DNA of 64,000 nt, from assembly GCA_947471745.1 (NCBI GenBank), contig CANJKZ010000115.1, positions 124,001 to 188,000 of the forward strand, written 5' to 3'. The notes beneath the pieces are model-generated. The model was not told where the DNA came from, did no database searches, and was given only the letters and a program-made list of their open reading frames with translations. The translations under genes and the position numbers were made by a program. Within the stretch, counting starts at the first letter, position 1. The number at the start of each line of letters is the position of its first letter. Source of the stretch: Closterium sp. Naga37s-1. Taxonomy: Eukaryota > Streptophyta > Zygnematophyceae > Desmidiales > Closteriaceae. This document shows positions 12,701 through 23,990 of this stretch, one piece after another.

Positions 12701-15700
12701 CTTTGACCAACTGGCCTATTGGTCCAATGGACCGGTTGGACCAACTGGCCTGTTGGTCCAATGGACTAGTTGGAGACAACTTTGGACCAACTGGCCTGTT
12801 GGTCGAATGGACCGGTGGGACAAACTGGCTTGTTGATCCAATGGACCAGTAGGACCAACCGGGCTGTTGGTCCACTGGATCGGTTGGTCCAATTGACCGG
12901 TTGGACCAACTCGCTGGTTGGACAGTGGGCGAGTTGGACCATCTGGGCTGTTGGTCCAATGGACTGGCAGGACCAACTTGGCTGTTGGTCCAATTGTCCG
13001 GCTGGACCATTTGGCCTGTTGGTCCAATGGACCGGTTGCACCAACTGGCCTGTTGATCCAATGGACCAGTTGGACCAACTTTCTTGATGGTCGAATGGAC
13101 TGGTTGGACCAATTGGGTTGTTGGTCCGATGGACCAGTAGGACCAACTTCAGATCAGCTAGCCTATTTGCCCAATGGACCGGTAGGACAAACTGGGCTGT
13201 TGGTCCACTTGATCGGTTGGTCCAATGGACCGGTTGGACCAACAGGCCGGTTGGTCCAATGGACCGGTTGCACCCACTGGGTTGTTGGTCCAATGGACCG
13301 GCTGCACCAACTAGGATGTTGGTCCAATGGACCTGTTTGACCAACTGGCTTATTGGTCCAATGGACCGGTTGCACCACCTGGCCTGTTGATCCAATTGAC
13401 CATTTGGACCAACTATCCTGATGGTCGAATGGACAGGTTGGACGATCTGGGTTATTGTTCCAATGGACCGTTTGGACCAACTTTGGTCCAACTGCCGTAT
13501 TGGTCCAATGGACCCATAGGACAAACAGCCCTGTTGGTCCAATGGAACGGTTGGACCAACTCGCCTGTTGGTCCAAGGGACCGGATGGACCAACAGGCCT
13601 GTTGGTCCAATGGACCGTTAGGACCAACTGGCCTATTGGTCCAATGGATCGGTTGGACCAACTGGAGTGTTGGTCCAATGGACCGGTTGGACCAACTGGC
13701 CTGTTGGTCCAATGGACCGGTTGGACCAACTGGCCTCTTAATCCAATGGATTGGTTGGACCAACTGGAGTGCTGGTCGAATAGACTGGTAGGACCAACTG
13801 GCCGGTTGTACAATGGACCGGTAGGACCAACTGGCCCGTTGGTCAAATGGAACGGTTGGACCAACTTGCCTGTTGGTCCAATGGACCGGATGGACAATCT
13901 GGCCTTTTGGTCCAATGGATCCGTTGGACCGACTGGCCTGTCGGTCCATATGACCGGTTGGACGAACTGGCCTGTCGGTCCAATGGACCGGTTGGACCAA
14001 CTGGCCTGTCTGTCCAATGGACCGGTTGGAACAACTAGTATGTTGATCCATTGGACCGCTTGGACCAACTGGCGTATTGGTCCAATGGACCGGTTGGACA
14101 AACTGTCCGGTTGGTTCTATGGACCGGTTGGACCAATTGGCCTGTTGGTTCAACGGACCGGTTGGACCAATTGGTGTGTTGGTCCAGTGGACCGGTCGGA
14201 CCAACTGGCATGTGGTTCCAATAGACCGATATTACCAATTAGCCTGCTGGCCCAATGGACTGGTAGGGCCAACTGGCCTATTGGTCCAATAGATTGGACC
14301 AAATGGCATATCGGTCCAATGAACCGATTGGACTAACTGGCCCGTTGGTTCATTGGACCGGTTGAACCAACTGGCGCCTTGGTTCAATGGACGGGTTGGA
14401 CCATATGGGCTGTTGGTCCATTGGACCGGTTGGACGAAGTGGCCCGTTGGTCCAATGGACCGGCTGCACCAACTAGCCAGTTGATCCAATGGACCAGTTG
14501 GACCAACTATCATGATGGTCGAACGGACTAGTTGGACCAACTGGGCTGTTGTTCCAATAGACCGGTTGGACCAATTTTGGACCAACTGGCCTATTGGTCT
14601 AATGGACTGGTAGGACAAACTGGCCTGTTGGTCGAATGGACCGGTTGGACCAACTAGCCTGTTGGCCCAATGGACTGATTGTACCAACTGCCATGTTGGT
14701 GCAATGGACTAACAGGACCAACTCGCCTGTTGGTCTAATGGACCGGTTGGACCAACTCTACTTATAGTCGAGTGGACTTGTTGGACCACCTGTGCTGTAG
14801 GTTCAATTTATCAGTTGGACCAACAGGCCTATTGGTCCAATGGACCGATAGGATCAACTAGTCTGTTGGTTTGATGGACCAGTTGAACCAATTGGCGTCT
14901 TGGTCCAATGGACCGGTTCGACCAACTGGCCTATTGGTCCAATAGACTGGTTGGACCACATGTCCTCTTGGTAAAATGGACTGGTTGGACCAAATGGGTT
15001 GTTGGTCCATTGGACCGGTTGGACCAACTGGCCGGTTGGCAAATGGACCGGTTGGCAAATGGACCGGTTGGACCAACTGGCCTGTTGGTCCAATGGACCA
15101 GTTGCACCAACTGGCCTGTTGATCCAATGGACTAGTTGGACCAATTGGGTTGTTGGCCCAATGGACCGGTTGGACCAACCTTTGACCAACTGGCATATTG
15201 GTCCAATGGACCGGTTGGACCAATTGGCCTGTTGGTCCAATGGACCAGTAGGACAAATTGGCTTGTTGGTCCAATGTACCAGTAGGACCAACCGGGCTAA
15301 TGTTCCACTGGATCGGTTGGTCGAATGGACCGGTTAAACCAACTGGCCGGTTGGACAATGGACGAGTTGGACCAACTGGGCTGTTGGTCCTTACCGTTTG
15401 GAGAATTTGGCCTTTTGGTCCAATGGACTAGTTGGACCAACTATCTTGATGGTCAAATGGACTGGTTGGACCAACTGGGTTGTTGGTCCAATGGACTAGT
15501 AGGACCAACTTTTAAGCAAATAGCAATGGACTGGTTCTGGGCTGTTGGTCCACATGATCGGTTGGTCCAATGGACCGGTTGGACCAACAGGCCTGTTGGT
15601 CCAATAGACTGGTTGCACCAACTGGGCTGTTGGTCCAACAGACCGGCTGGACCAACAGGGCCGTTGGTCCAATGGACTGGTTTAACCAACTGGCCTGTTG

Positions 15701-16398
15701 GTCTAATTGACCATTTGAACCAACAATCCTGATGGTCGAATGGACTGGTTGGACCAATGGGGTTGTTGGTCCAATGGAACGTTTGGACCAACTTTGGTCC
15801 AACTGTCCTATTGGTCCAATGGACCAATAGGACAAACATGCCTCTTGGTCCAATGGAACGGTTGGACCAACTCGCCTGTTGGTCCAAGGGACTGGATGGA
15901 CCAACTGGCTTGTTGGTCGAATGGACCGGTAGGACCAACTGTCCTGTTGGTTGAATGGACCGGTTGGACCAACTAGCCTGTTGTTCCAATGGACCCGTTG
16001 GGCCAGCTGGAGTGTTGGTCCAATGGACCGGTTGGGCGAAGTGGCCTATTGGTCCAATGGATCGGTTGGACCAACTGGAGTGTTGGTCCAATGGACCGGT
16101 TGGACCAACTGGCCTGTTGGTCCAATGGACCGGTTGGACCAACTGGTCTGTTGGTCAAATGGACTGATTGGACCAACTGGCCTTTAGGTCGAACGGATCG
16201 GTTGGACCAACTGGCATGTGGGTCTATTGGATCGGTTGGACCAACCAGCGTGTTGGTCTAATAGACTTGTTGGACCAAGTCGCCTGCTAGCTGAATAGAC
16301 TGATTGGACCAACTGGGTTGTTGTTCCAATGGACTGCTTGGACCAACTGGCCTATTTGTCCAAAGGACCAGTAGGAACAACTGGCCTGTTGGTCTAAT
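6714..16398 (+). repeat. 34-bp satellite array, block 1 (about 285 monomers)
   Basis: Tandem array of a 34-bp monomer made of two related 17-bp halves, TTGGTCCAATGGACCGG and TTGGACCAACTGGCCTG, which match at 12 of 17 positions. The ends TTGGTCCAA and TTGGACCAA are reverse complements, so each monomer has dyad symmetry around ACCGGT. The consensus has no stop codon in any frame and 34 is not a multiple of three, so long meaningless open frames arise on both strands. Variants with an extra short segment (ACTTTGGACCAACT) recur. Segments repeat at 2.3-3.0 kb spacing. No gene is present in the block. Confidence 0.97.
8347..8516 (+). repeat. homogenised run of five satellite monomers
   Basis: Five consecutive 34-bp units (starts 8347, 8381, 8415, 8449, 8483) are nearly identical to one another and share the variant AACCGGCCTG end, whereas neighbouring monomers differ at several positions. 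This is the pattern expected from recent local amplification or gene conversion. Confidence 0.85.
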
Positions 16399-17492
16399 TG
16401 TTGGGTGTAAATTCACATTGCACGACATCCTGCCGTCTGTTTGTACGAGTATGTGTGTGCGAATGTATTTGCGTGTGAATGGAATGTTCGTGTGTTTGTT
16501 TGCTTTCGCAATTTTCGCTTGAAGCATTTGCAGGTACTCGCGCATTGTGCGCTTCGGCACAACATTGTACGCGCTATGAACAGTACAAGCAGAAAGGACG
16601 AGCTCGCAAAGGAACCCAAGATGGAAGCTTTGCGGTTCGGCTTACTTGATTGCACAGATTCAGTTCTATCCAACTCGAAATTGTACTGTTTTGTTTGGTT
16701 GACTATAGTGTAGCAGGGCAAGCACTATAGGGGTACAATTTAGGTGAAGGTTGGATGTTGTTTGTCTGTATCTGCATGCTACAGGGCCAGGGGAAACCAG
16801 CGGAACCAGCATTTGACTGGTTGGGCAAAGACAAAACATGTTCTGTTTTTAGGACCTGAACCTGGTTGTTGTTTTCCCAGGATGGAAAAACAGAACCAGA
16901 GGTTGTTTACCAACCTACCACCTGCTGTTTTGTCCAGCCAGGTTGGTTCTGTTGCTTGGAATGATTTGGGATCATCCTTGGTTGTTCCCAGGTTGATTCC
17001 CAAGGTCCTTGCTAGCTAGAACTATTTATTTATTCTCTGTTTGTACCTGGATATAGTCAGTTTGATTCAAGCGAATTCCTCCCTTCCTGGAATTTCGTTT
17101 CTACACGGTACGACGGCGGAATGCTACCCGAGTCAACGCTAGTACGCTAGCACTACGACACTAAGCCAACGCTGTCCGAGCCATAACTCCGTAATGGCAG
17201 AACTTTTCACGATGCAACTTGGCTCATTCTAAAGCTCTTGGAACGAGCTTCGATAGTAGGAAAATCTCAGCTTAATCCGATCGACGGTCTGCACGATACG
17301 CTGCGCGACGTTCAAGGTACTCTTGTTATTTTGGCTAAGTCATTCTTGACTCCTCTCTCTACAAACTCGGACCCGAGGATAGGGGCTGGTCTTGTACCAG
17401 GCACCCAAGGACCCAAGGAGGTGACCCCGAGGAGATGTTTTAAGTTTGATTAAGTCTTAATAGCTTGAGTTTATTAGGCCCTTACACCAACA
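16399..17492 (+). repeat. 5' LTR of copia A
   Basis: Runs from TGTTGGGTG, directly after satellite, to CACCAACA, just before the primer-binding site, 1094 bp. The TG...CA ends and the primer site at the expected distance define it. No second copy is in the window, so it cannot be dated. Short open frames inside it look non-coding. Confidence 0.8.
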
Positions 17493-17495
17493 AGC

Positions 17496-17507
17496 TGGTA
17501 TCAGAGC
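17496..17507 (+). promoter_or_regulatory. primer-binding site of copia A (tRNA-Met type)
   Basis: TGGTATCAGAGC is complementary to the 3' end of plant initiator tRNA-Met, the usual minus-strand primer of plant copia elements. It lies three bases after the LTR. Confidence 0.9.
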
Positions 17508-20500
17508 TGCGTTATAGTGACCCTCGTTATAGGTAGCTATGGCGGGCAACACCTCGACAGGAGCTGGTGAATCTTCAGCCCCAGATCGTAGCGGCAGCCA
17601 AGATTCTGGTGTTTCAGCGCCAAGGGGAGCGCGAACAAACCAGGGCTCGCTGATCAAGGAGGTGCTGAAGAACTTCACCGTCGAGAAGTTCAATGGTGAG
17701 GGCTATGATGATTGGGCCTGGAAAATGCAATTGTATTTCCGTCAGATCGGTTTCCTGAAACTAATGATTGGGGAGGAGCCTAGACCGAGTGACCCCACGC
17801 TGTAGGAAGATTGGGACGAGCGCTCCTCGGCTGGCTACTATTTGATGTCGCAGAGTTTGGAGCTGAACCAGCGTCACCACGTCATGCACCTGCTGCCGGA
17901 GGTTGAGTGCGGTCCGAAGGCGTGGACCGTGTTGAAGGAGCTGCACGCCCCAACCTCCGTTGTCGCAACGTTGATGCTGGAGAGGGAGCTGTCCGCGTTG
18001 CGCCTAAGCGAGGGAGAGCCGGTGCAACCTGTCCTGGACAAGATGCGCGACCTCTACGCGAAGTTGGCGACCGCGGGAATCACCTACCCGGAGCAGACCA
18101 AATGCTTGAAGATGCTCTCGCTGCTGCCTGAATCGTGGCTTCAATTCACGAGCGGATTGAGCCTGCCGCAGAACCAGAGCTCGTGGACACTCTAGTGGGT
18201 GCGGACAAAGATTCTGGAGGAGGACTTCCGTCGCCGCCAACTAAGGGGTGGAGACGACGGCAGCAGTGGCTATGGGATGCAAGGGAGCCGACGTGGCAGA
18301 GGACGTGGCTTCGGTGGTGCTGGACGCGGTGCAAAGAAGGACGACGACTCCAACGACCAACAAGGAGGTACCGGTTGGGGTCGCGGTGCGAAATCTGGAC
18401 GTGGGGGCAAGTCGGGTGCTGGTGGCAAAATGAAAGGGAGTTGCTGGTATTGTGAGAAGGAGGGGCACCCCTGGTTTTTGTGCTATAAGAAACCCGATGG
18501 ATGGACCCCCCAGAATCGTCACCAGGATGGCGGCGCGTGGAGGAACCAGAAAAACGGCGCGAGCATGGTCGCCGATTCGTCCGACAACAACCCGAAGAGC
18601 AACGGCGGTACGGGGAAGAAGAAGGAGCGCACCGCGGGCCAGTTCTTCCATATTGGAGAGCAGGGGGAGCAAGGAGACGCCTCTGCCAAGGTTGGAGCAG
18701 AGCTGCACCCCCTGAACTTTTGGGTGTTGGACACGGGCGCTGCTTGGACGATGACGCCGCGCAAGGACCTGCTGGACGACGTACGCGCTGCACCGATCAA
18801 TGAGGTGTGCTCCGCCGCTGGACACGCGCTGAAGGTGGCTGGTGCGGGACAAGCTGCATTTAAGGGAGCTGATGGCAAGCCGGTGGTGCTGCACGACGTT
18901 CTCCTCGTTCCTGATCTCAAGGCCAACCTCATCTCCCTCCGTAAGCTTGGCAAGGCTGGGGTGAGCACTAGCACGGATGGGGCACGCACGTACAAGGGGC
19001 AGCTGGGCAATCGGGTGCTTTGGGATCTGCACGAGAGCAGAGACGTGTACAGATCCATGTGGCACCTGCCGGCATTGGCGTGGCACGGTGAGGGGCAGGC
19101 TGGAGAGGGGTCTGCATCCCAGGGGGAGTGCAACGCCGTTGGAGGGGTTGGTGTGAAAGTGTCGGCCAGATCTGGGGAGACGGATTGGGCAACGGCACAC
19201 CGACGCTTGGGGCATGTAGCAATGCCTTTACCGAAGCAGCTGGAGAAGGATGGGGTCGTCAAGGGTCTGAAGCTGAATGGCCAGCCACCTGATGACAATT
19301 GTGAAATATGCTTGCTATCCAAATTCACCAGATTCCCCTTCCATAGTGTGACTGGCAGGAGCAAGAAGCCTTTAGAGTTGGTCCACATGGACTTGGTGGG
19401 GCCGCTGCCGGTTCAGGGGCACAAGGGGGAGCGGTACTTTCTGACCATAGTGGATGATTGGAGCAGGCTTATGTGGGCTTATCCGCTGAAGCAGAAGGAC
19501 CACGCCGCCTCTACGATACGGGAAGATTGGCTGCCATTCGTGGAGAAGCAAGCGGAGTGTGTGGTGAAGCGGATTAGGACGGATCGGGGTGGTGAGTTCC
19601 TTGGAGCTGAGATGACGGCCTGGCTTAAGAAGCAGGGCATCCAGAGGGAGCTGACCACGGCTTACACCCCACAGTCTAACGGTGTAGCAGAACGGGCGAA
19701 CCGGACAATTCTGGACACAGCTAGGGCGCTGCTCATAGAATCTGGGCTGGGCAACTTGATGTGGCCCCATGCTGTCCGGCACGCTACCGTGGCCAGGAAC
19801 AGGGTGCTCACTAAGGTTGGTGATGACTCGTGGGTGCCGTTGGAGAGGTGGCTTGGGAGGAAGCCGCCGGTGGACATGCTGAGGGTGTTCGGTTGCATGG
19901 CAGTCGCCCACGTCCCCAAGAAGTATCGAAGTAAGTTGGGGGCGAGTGCAATCTGGTGTGTGCATTTGGGGCTGGCTGCTGAGAGCAAGGGATGGCTGCT
20001 GTGGGAACCATCCAAGGGTGTGTTGTTTGACAGCAGGGATGTGAAGTTTGTTGAGGGCATGATGTATGGGACCTGGGAGAAACAGCCGGAGGCCAGGGTA
20101 TCCCAGCAGATGGAGCAGATCACCATGCAGCTGGACCTGACTCCTAGTGTGTGGGAGGAGGGAGAGGAGGCAGCTGCAGAGGGTGGTGATGGAGAGAAGG
20201 TGCAGGAGGCACCTGCTGGTGAAAACAATGGTGTGGAGACTAGCGGTAGCACTAGTGGAGCTGCTGGATCCGAGGGAGGAGGGCAGCAGCAGGGAAAAAC
20301 TAAGAAGCTGAAGGGTGTCGTTATGAAGGGATGGGAGACACCCGTCTCCAGGCCAGGACGTACCCGTATGGCTACTAAGAAGCTGACTGCAGGATCAGGT
20401 GTAGCGGAGCAACAGCTTGGGACCGAGGAGGCATTGCTGATTCTACCGCATGGCTATGACCCGGATGAGGAGGATGAACCTGCCTACTGTTTTCTTGCCC

Positions 20501-23009
20501 CTGCACCAGAGGAACCAGCTAGCATGGAGGAGGCATTAGCTGGACCAGATAGGGAGAAGTGGCTGGTTTCCAGGGATGCTGAGTACCAGAGCCTGCTAGA
20601 GAATGGGACATGTGATCTGGAGGTGCTTCCTGAGGGGAAGAAAGCCGTACAGTGCAAGTGGGTGCTAAGGATCAAGACCGATGACAAGGGACAGGTCACC
20701 ATCTACAAGAGTAGGCTGGTGGCTAAGGGGTTTTTGCAGAAGGAGAAGCAGCACTTCAATGAGATCTTTGCTCCCACTGCCAAACCCCCTACCCTCCGTG
20801 TCTTGTTGGCAGATGCAGCCGTTAGTGGGAAATTCATCATTCAGATGGATATATCAACGGCATTTCTCAATGGGTACCAGAAGTTGGCAGCTGTTTTAGA
20901 GGAGATGGGATTCAGGACCAGCAGCTGTGATGAGAGCCTCTTTCTCAAAGGGGAGGGGGAGAAGCTGGTGCTGTTTCTGGTCTATGTGGACGATATTCTT
21001 CTCTTTAGCAGCTGCATGAAGGAGATCCAGAAAGTGCAGCAGCAGCTGATGGAGAACTTCAAGTGCAAGAACCTTGGGGAGGTAAAGTACTACCTCGGGA
21101 TGCACGTGGAGAGGGATCCAGATCACAGGTGGTTGAAGCTGCACCAGGAGAAGTTCATCGAGGAGTTGGGGGAGAAGTATGGGATTGAGAATGAGCGCAA
21201 GGTTGCAACTCCCCTGCCAGCAGAATTCAAAATTATGAAGGCTGCAGAGGATGAAGGGGTTGAAGCCGAGGAGCAGCAGCAATTTCAGTCCTTGGTGGGC
21301 AGCCTCTTGTATGCAGCAGTTCACACGAGGCCCGACATCTCTTTCTCGGTTGGGCAGCTGGCTAGGGTGGTGCAGAATCCATCAGAGGAGCAGGTGGATG
21401 CAGCTGAGCGTGTGGTGAAGTACCTGAACTCTCACCCAAGCATTGGAGTTCAATACTCCGCATCTGCACAGGTGAAGCAGAAAGGGGTTGAGGTGCTGAA
21501 AGAGAAGGGGGAGAGGCTTGGAGAAGGCAAGCTCTTTCTCACTTGCTTTACCGATGCTACATGGGCCTCTGAGAAGGAGGATTCCTCATCTGTGGGAGGA
21601 TACATCTGCGTAGTTGGGTGCACGAGTCACTGCTGGCATATTACAACCGGCTGATCAACGTAGCAGAAGACGTAAGATGCACGGATTGCAGCCTCCTGAT
21701 CAGTAAGTTCCTGGGGGGCCTGGACGAGGCACTGGGAGGCGGGCTGTGGATGAGGGTGTATGAGCTGGGCGCGGAGGCGAGCCTGGATGAGGTGTTTGAG
21801 TTGGCAGAGAGGGTGGAGCTCGCACAGACAAAATACGAAGCTTACCTACCGAGGCAGATGGAGAGGGCCCGCAGGCCAACCTGGGCGGCTGCGATGATAC
21901 CAGAGGACCGAGGGAGGGCAGAGGAGCGAGGTGTGGCAGGGGCGGAGACCAAGACATGCCACAGGTGCGGACAGCCAGGGCACCTCCGCAGAGATTGCAA
22001 GAACTGTGATGGCTGCGGGAAGCCGGGCCACCGCAGGCGAGATTGTCCCGATGCCGCAAGGTGTGAGATATGCAAGAAGAAGGGACACAAAGCCAAGGAC
22101 TGCTATCAGAGGGAAGGAGGAGCCAGGAGAAGCCCAGAGGAGCTGCAGCAGCAGATCAACAGGTTGCAGGCGCAGTTGCAAGCAACGGGACCAAGGTGGG
22201 GGGCCGAGGCAGGGATGTATGCTAGAGACGAGGAGGGAGAGGAGGTAGAGCAAGACGTGCAGTGCGCGCTCATGGCCTGGAGGGGAAGGGAGGAGATGGG
22301 GCTAAGGAGCGGAGGGAAGGACGGCAGGCAGGAGCAGAGCAGGAAGGTTCGGGAGAAGGGGCAGAAACCAGAGGAGCCGGTGTTGGTAACGCCGCCGGCA
22401 CGCCATCCACAAGAGAGGTTGGCGTGTCAAACCTCTGTGCTGCTGGTAGAGGGGGGAGCGATGGAAGTGGAAGGGGAGAAGGTGAAGATCGCCATCATAA
22501 ACACAGGAGCGCAGAGTGTGATGTTGGGTAAGGGGATGGCTGAGAGGCTGGGGCTCTTGGCTCCAGAAAGGTATGTAAAAAGGGGGATGTTGGTAATGAC
22601 AGCGGAAGGAGGGGAGCCGAAATGGATGCCCTGCACCCGGGCACCTCTAGAGGTGACACTGCTGCCAGGAGGGGAACATGAAACCAAAATCAGAATGAAG
22701 TGCGGCATCTCAGAGTCCGAGGATTTCGACGTGCTAGTGGGCACCGAGCTGGTGTTTGCAGTGGGCATGACCATTTGCACATGGACTGAGAAGGTAGAGT
22801 TCTGGACGCGGTACTGGAAGAAGGAGGGGCCACTGGGGGAGCTGCCAGTACGATTTGTGAAGGTGGAGCCCAAGAGGGCGTACCAGGCCATAGAAGGACA
22901 AGTGAAGGAGACAGGAGAGGCAGGGGAGCAGAGGGGGACCAGGGAAGGGCCCTGAATGAGGAGGATGGACGAGCGAAGGCGGTAGAGCGACTGGCAGCAG
23001 CCCATCCGC

Positions 23010-23990
23010 TTGGTGGAGCTGTTCGGGGGGATTAGGGCAGGACTAGCAGCAGTGGTGAGAAGTGGGATTGCAGTGCAGAAGTGGGTATACGTGGAACAGG
23101 CGCCGGTGGTGAGGAAGATGGCTGAGCATAACGCATGGAAGCTGCAGGCAGAATTCCCAGAGCTCCTGAGTGCGGGGGTGATCCGTGAGGCCATGAAGGG
23201 AAACAGCCATGATGTGGCACAGATAACAGAGGCAAAGGTGGCCAGCTGGGGGCAGGTGGACTTACTAGTGGCATGGTGGGAGTGCCAAGGGGTATCCTGG
23301 GCAGGCAAAGGGAGAGGAAAGGGGGACCCGAGGACGCAGCTGATGGAGGACCGTTTTTGCATCATGGAGTGGCTGCAAGAGAGGCAGGGCAGAGTGGCCT
23401 ACCTGGTGGAGAATCTGGATTTGGAAGCGGACAGCAGGGAGCCCATACGGCTAGTGAGGGAGAGGATCAAGGAGGAGTTGGGAGAAGGAGTGAGCAGTGA
23501 TGCGGCCAGAATGGGGTCACTCGCACACCGTTTGAGAATGTATTGGCAGAACATTGTCCCGGCGCCGATCCTGCAGGAGGAGATAGAAGGGGTAAGAAGG
23601 GCGCCAGGGAGGAAGGTGCAGGATATCCTTGAGCCAGGACGGACCCCAGCGCCGGTGTGCAAGAAGGGTTACAGTAAACACTACCCCTGCAATCAGGTGG
23701 GACAGGACCGGCGGGCTTTGCCCACCCTGGTTACCTATGCAGGAGCAGCAGGATACGGGTGGGCAGCAGGGGAACCGGGCCCAGGAATGATCTATGATCA
23801 CAAGAAGCAGCGATGGGAGGAACCAACCGCGCTGGAAAGGGAGCTGGCCCTGGGGTATGGGGAGAATGCAACGGCAGCTCCAGGGGTGAGCGAGGCTGAG
23901 AGGAGGAGGGTATTAGGGAACGCCATGGATGGCAACATGATGAGATGGCTGGTTCAGCGGATGTGGAGAGAGAAAGTGGTGAGCTGGGGG
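23010..23990 (+). other. C5-cytosine methyltransferase-like domain of Gypsy-MT copy 2
   Basis: Same block as in copies 1 and 3. Motif I VELFGG lies near 23012, WGQVDLLVAWWECQG near 23245-23290, LVENLDLE near 23405, AHRLRMYW near 23523, and GNAMDGNMMRWLVQRMW near 23918-23970. RT follows about 100 bases later. Preservation of the same motif set in a third copy argues that the domain was part of the ancestral element. Confidence 0.8.

Larger units (their letters stand above)
16399..21625 (+). mobile_element. copia A (Ty1/copia element), no 3' LTR in the window
   Basis: Ty1/copia element with domain order gag, protease, integrase, RT, RNase H. It starts with a 1094-bp LTR, then a tRNA-Met primer site and a gag beginning near 17539. 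Visible parts: a CCHC knuckle near 18440 (CWYCEKEGHPWFLC); a protease near 18727 (VLDTGAAWTMTP); a pre-integrase HHCC zone near 19185-19320; an integrase core near 19375-19700 (HMDLVGPLP, IRTDRGGEF, NGVAERANRT); and RT near 20610-21120 with YVDDILLF near 20983. RNase H begins near 21540 and passes directly into Gypsy-MT copy 2 sequence. The fossil has several breaks. It was inserted in the satellite, which abuts its LTR at 16398. Confidence 0.9.

Noticed and set aside
13163-14101. Long open frames in the satellite (for example 312 codons here on the minus strand, 338 codons at 50620-51636, 264 codons at 8483-9277) giving W/G/P/Q-rich repeat proteins
   Set aside because: The monomer consensus has no stop in any of six frames and a 34-bp period, so every frame reads the same 34-residue repeat by arithmetic. 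The frames overlap on both strands and have no start context or family match.
6714-16398. CRISPR array
   Set aside because: Repeats of about 34 bp suggested it, but they are contiguous with no unique spacers, and the setting is eukaryotic.
16744-17453. Small frames between the satellite and the copia A gag
   Set aside because: They lie within the LTR; no domain or conserved protein was recognised.
18241-19215. Antisense frames of 200-325 codons opposite retrotransposon coding sequence (also 1578-2342, 22427-23365, 33265-33864)
   Set aside because: Shadows of GC-rich sense frames; compositions are Ser/Pro/Leu-rich with no recognisable domain.
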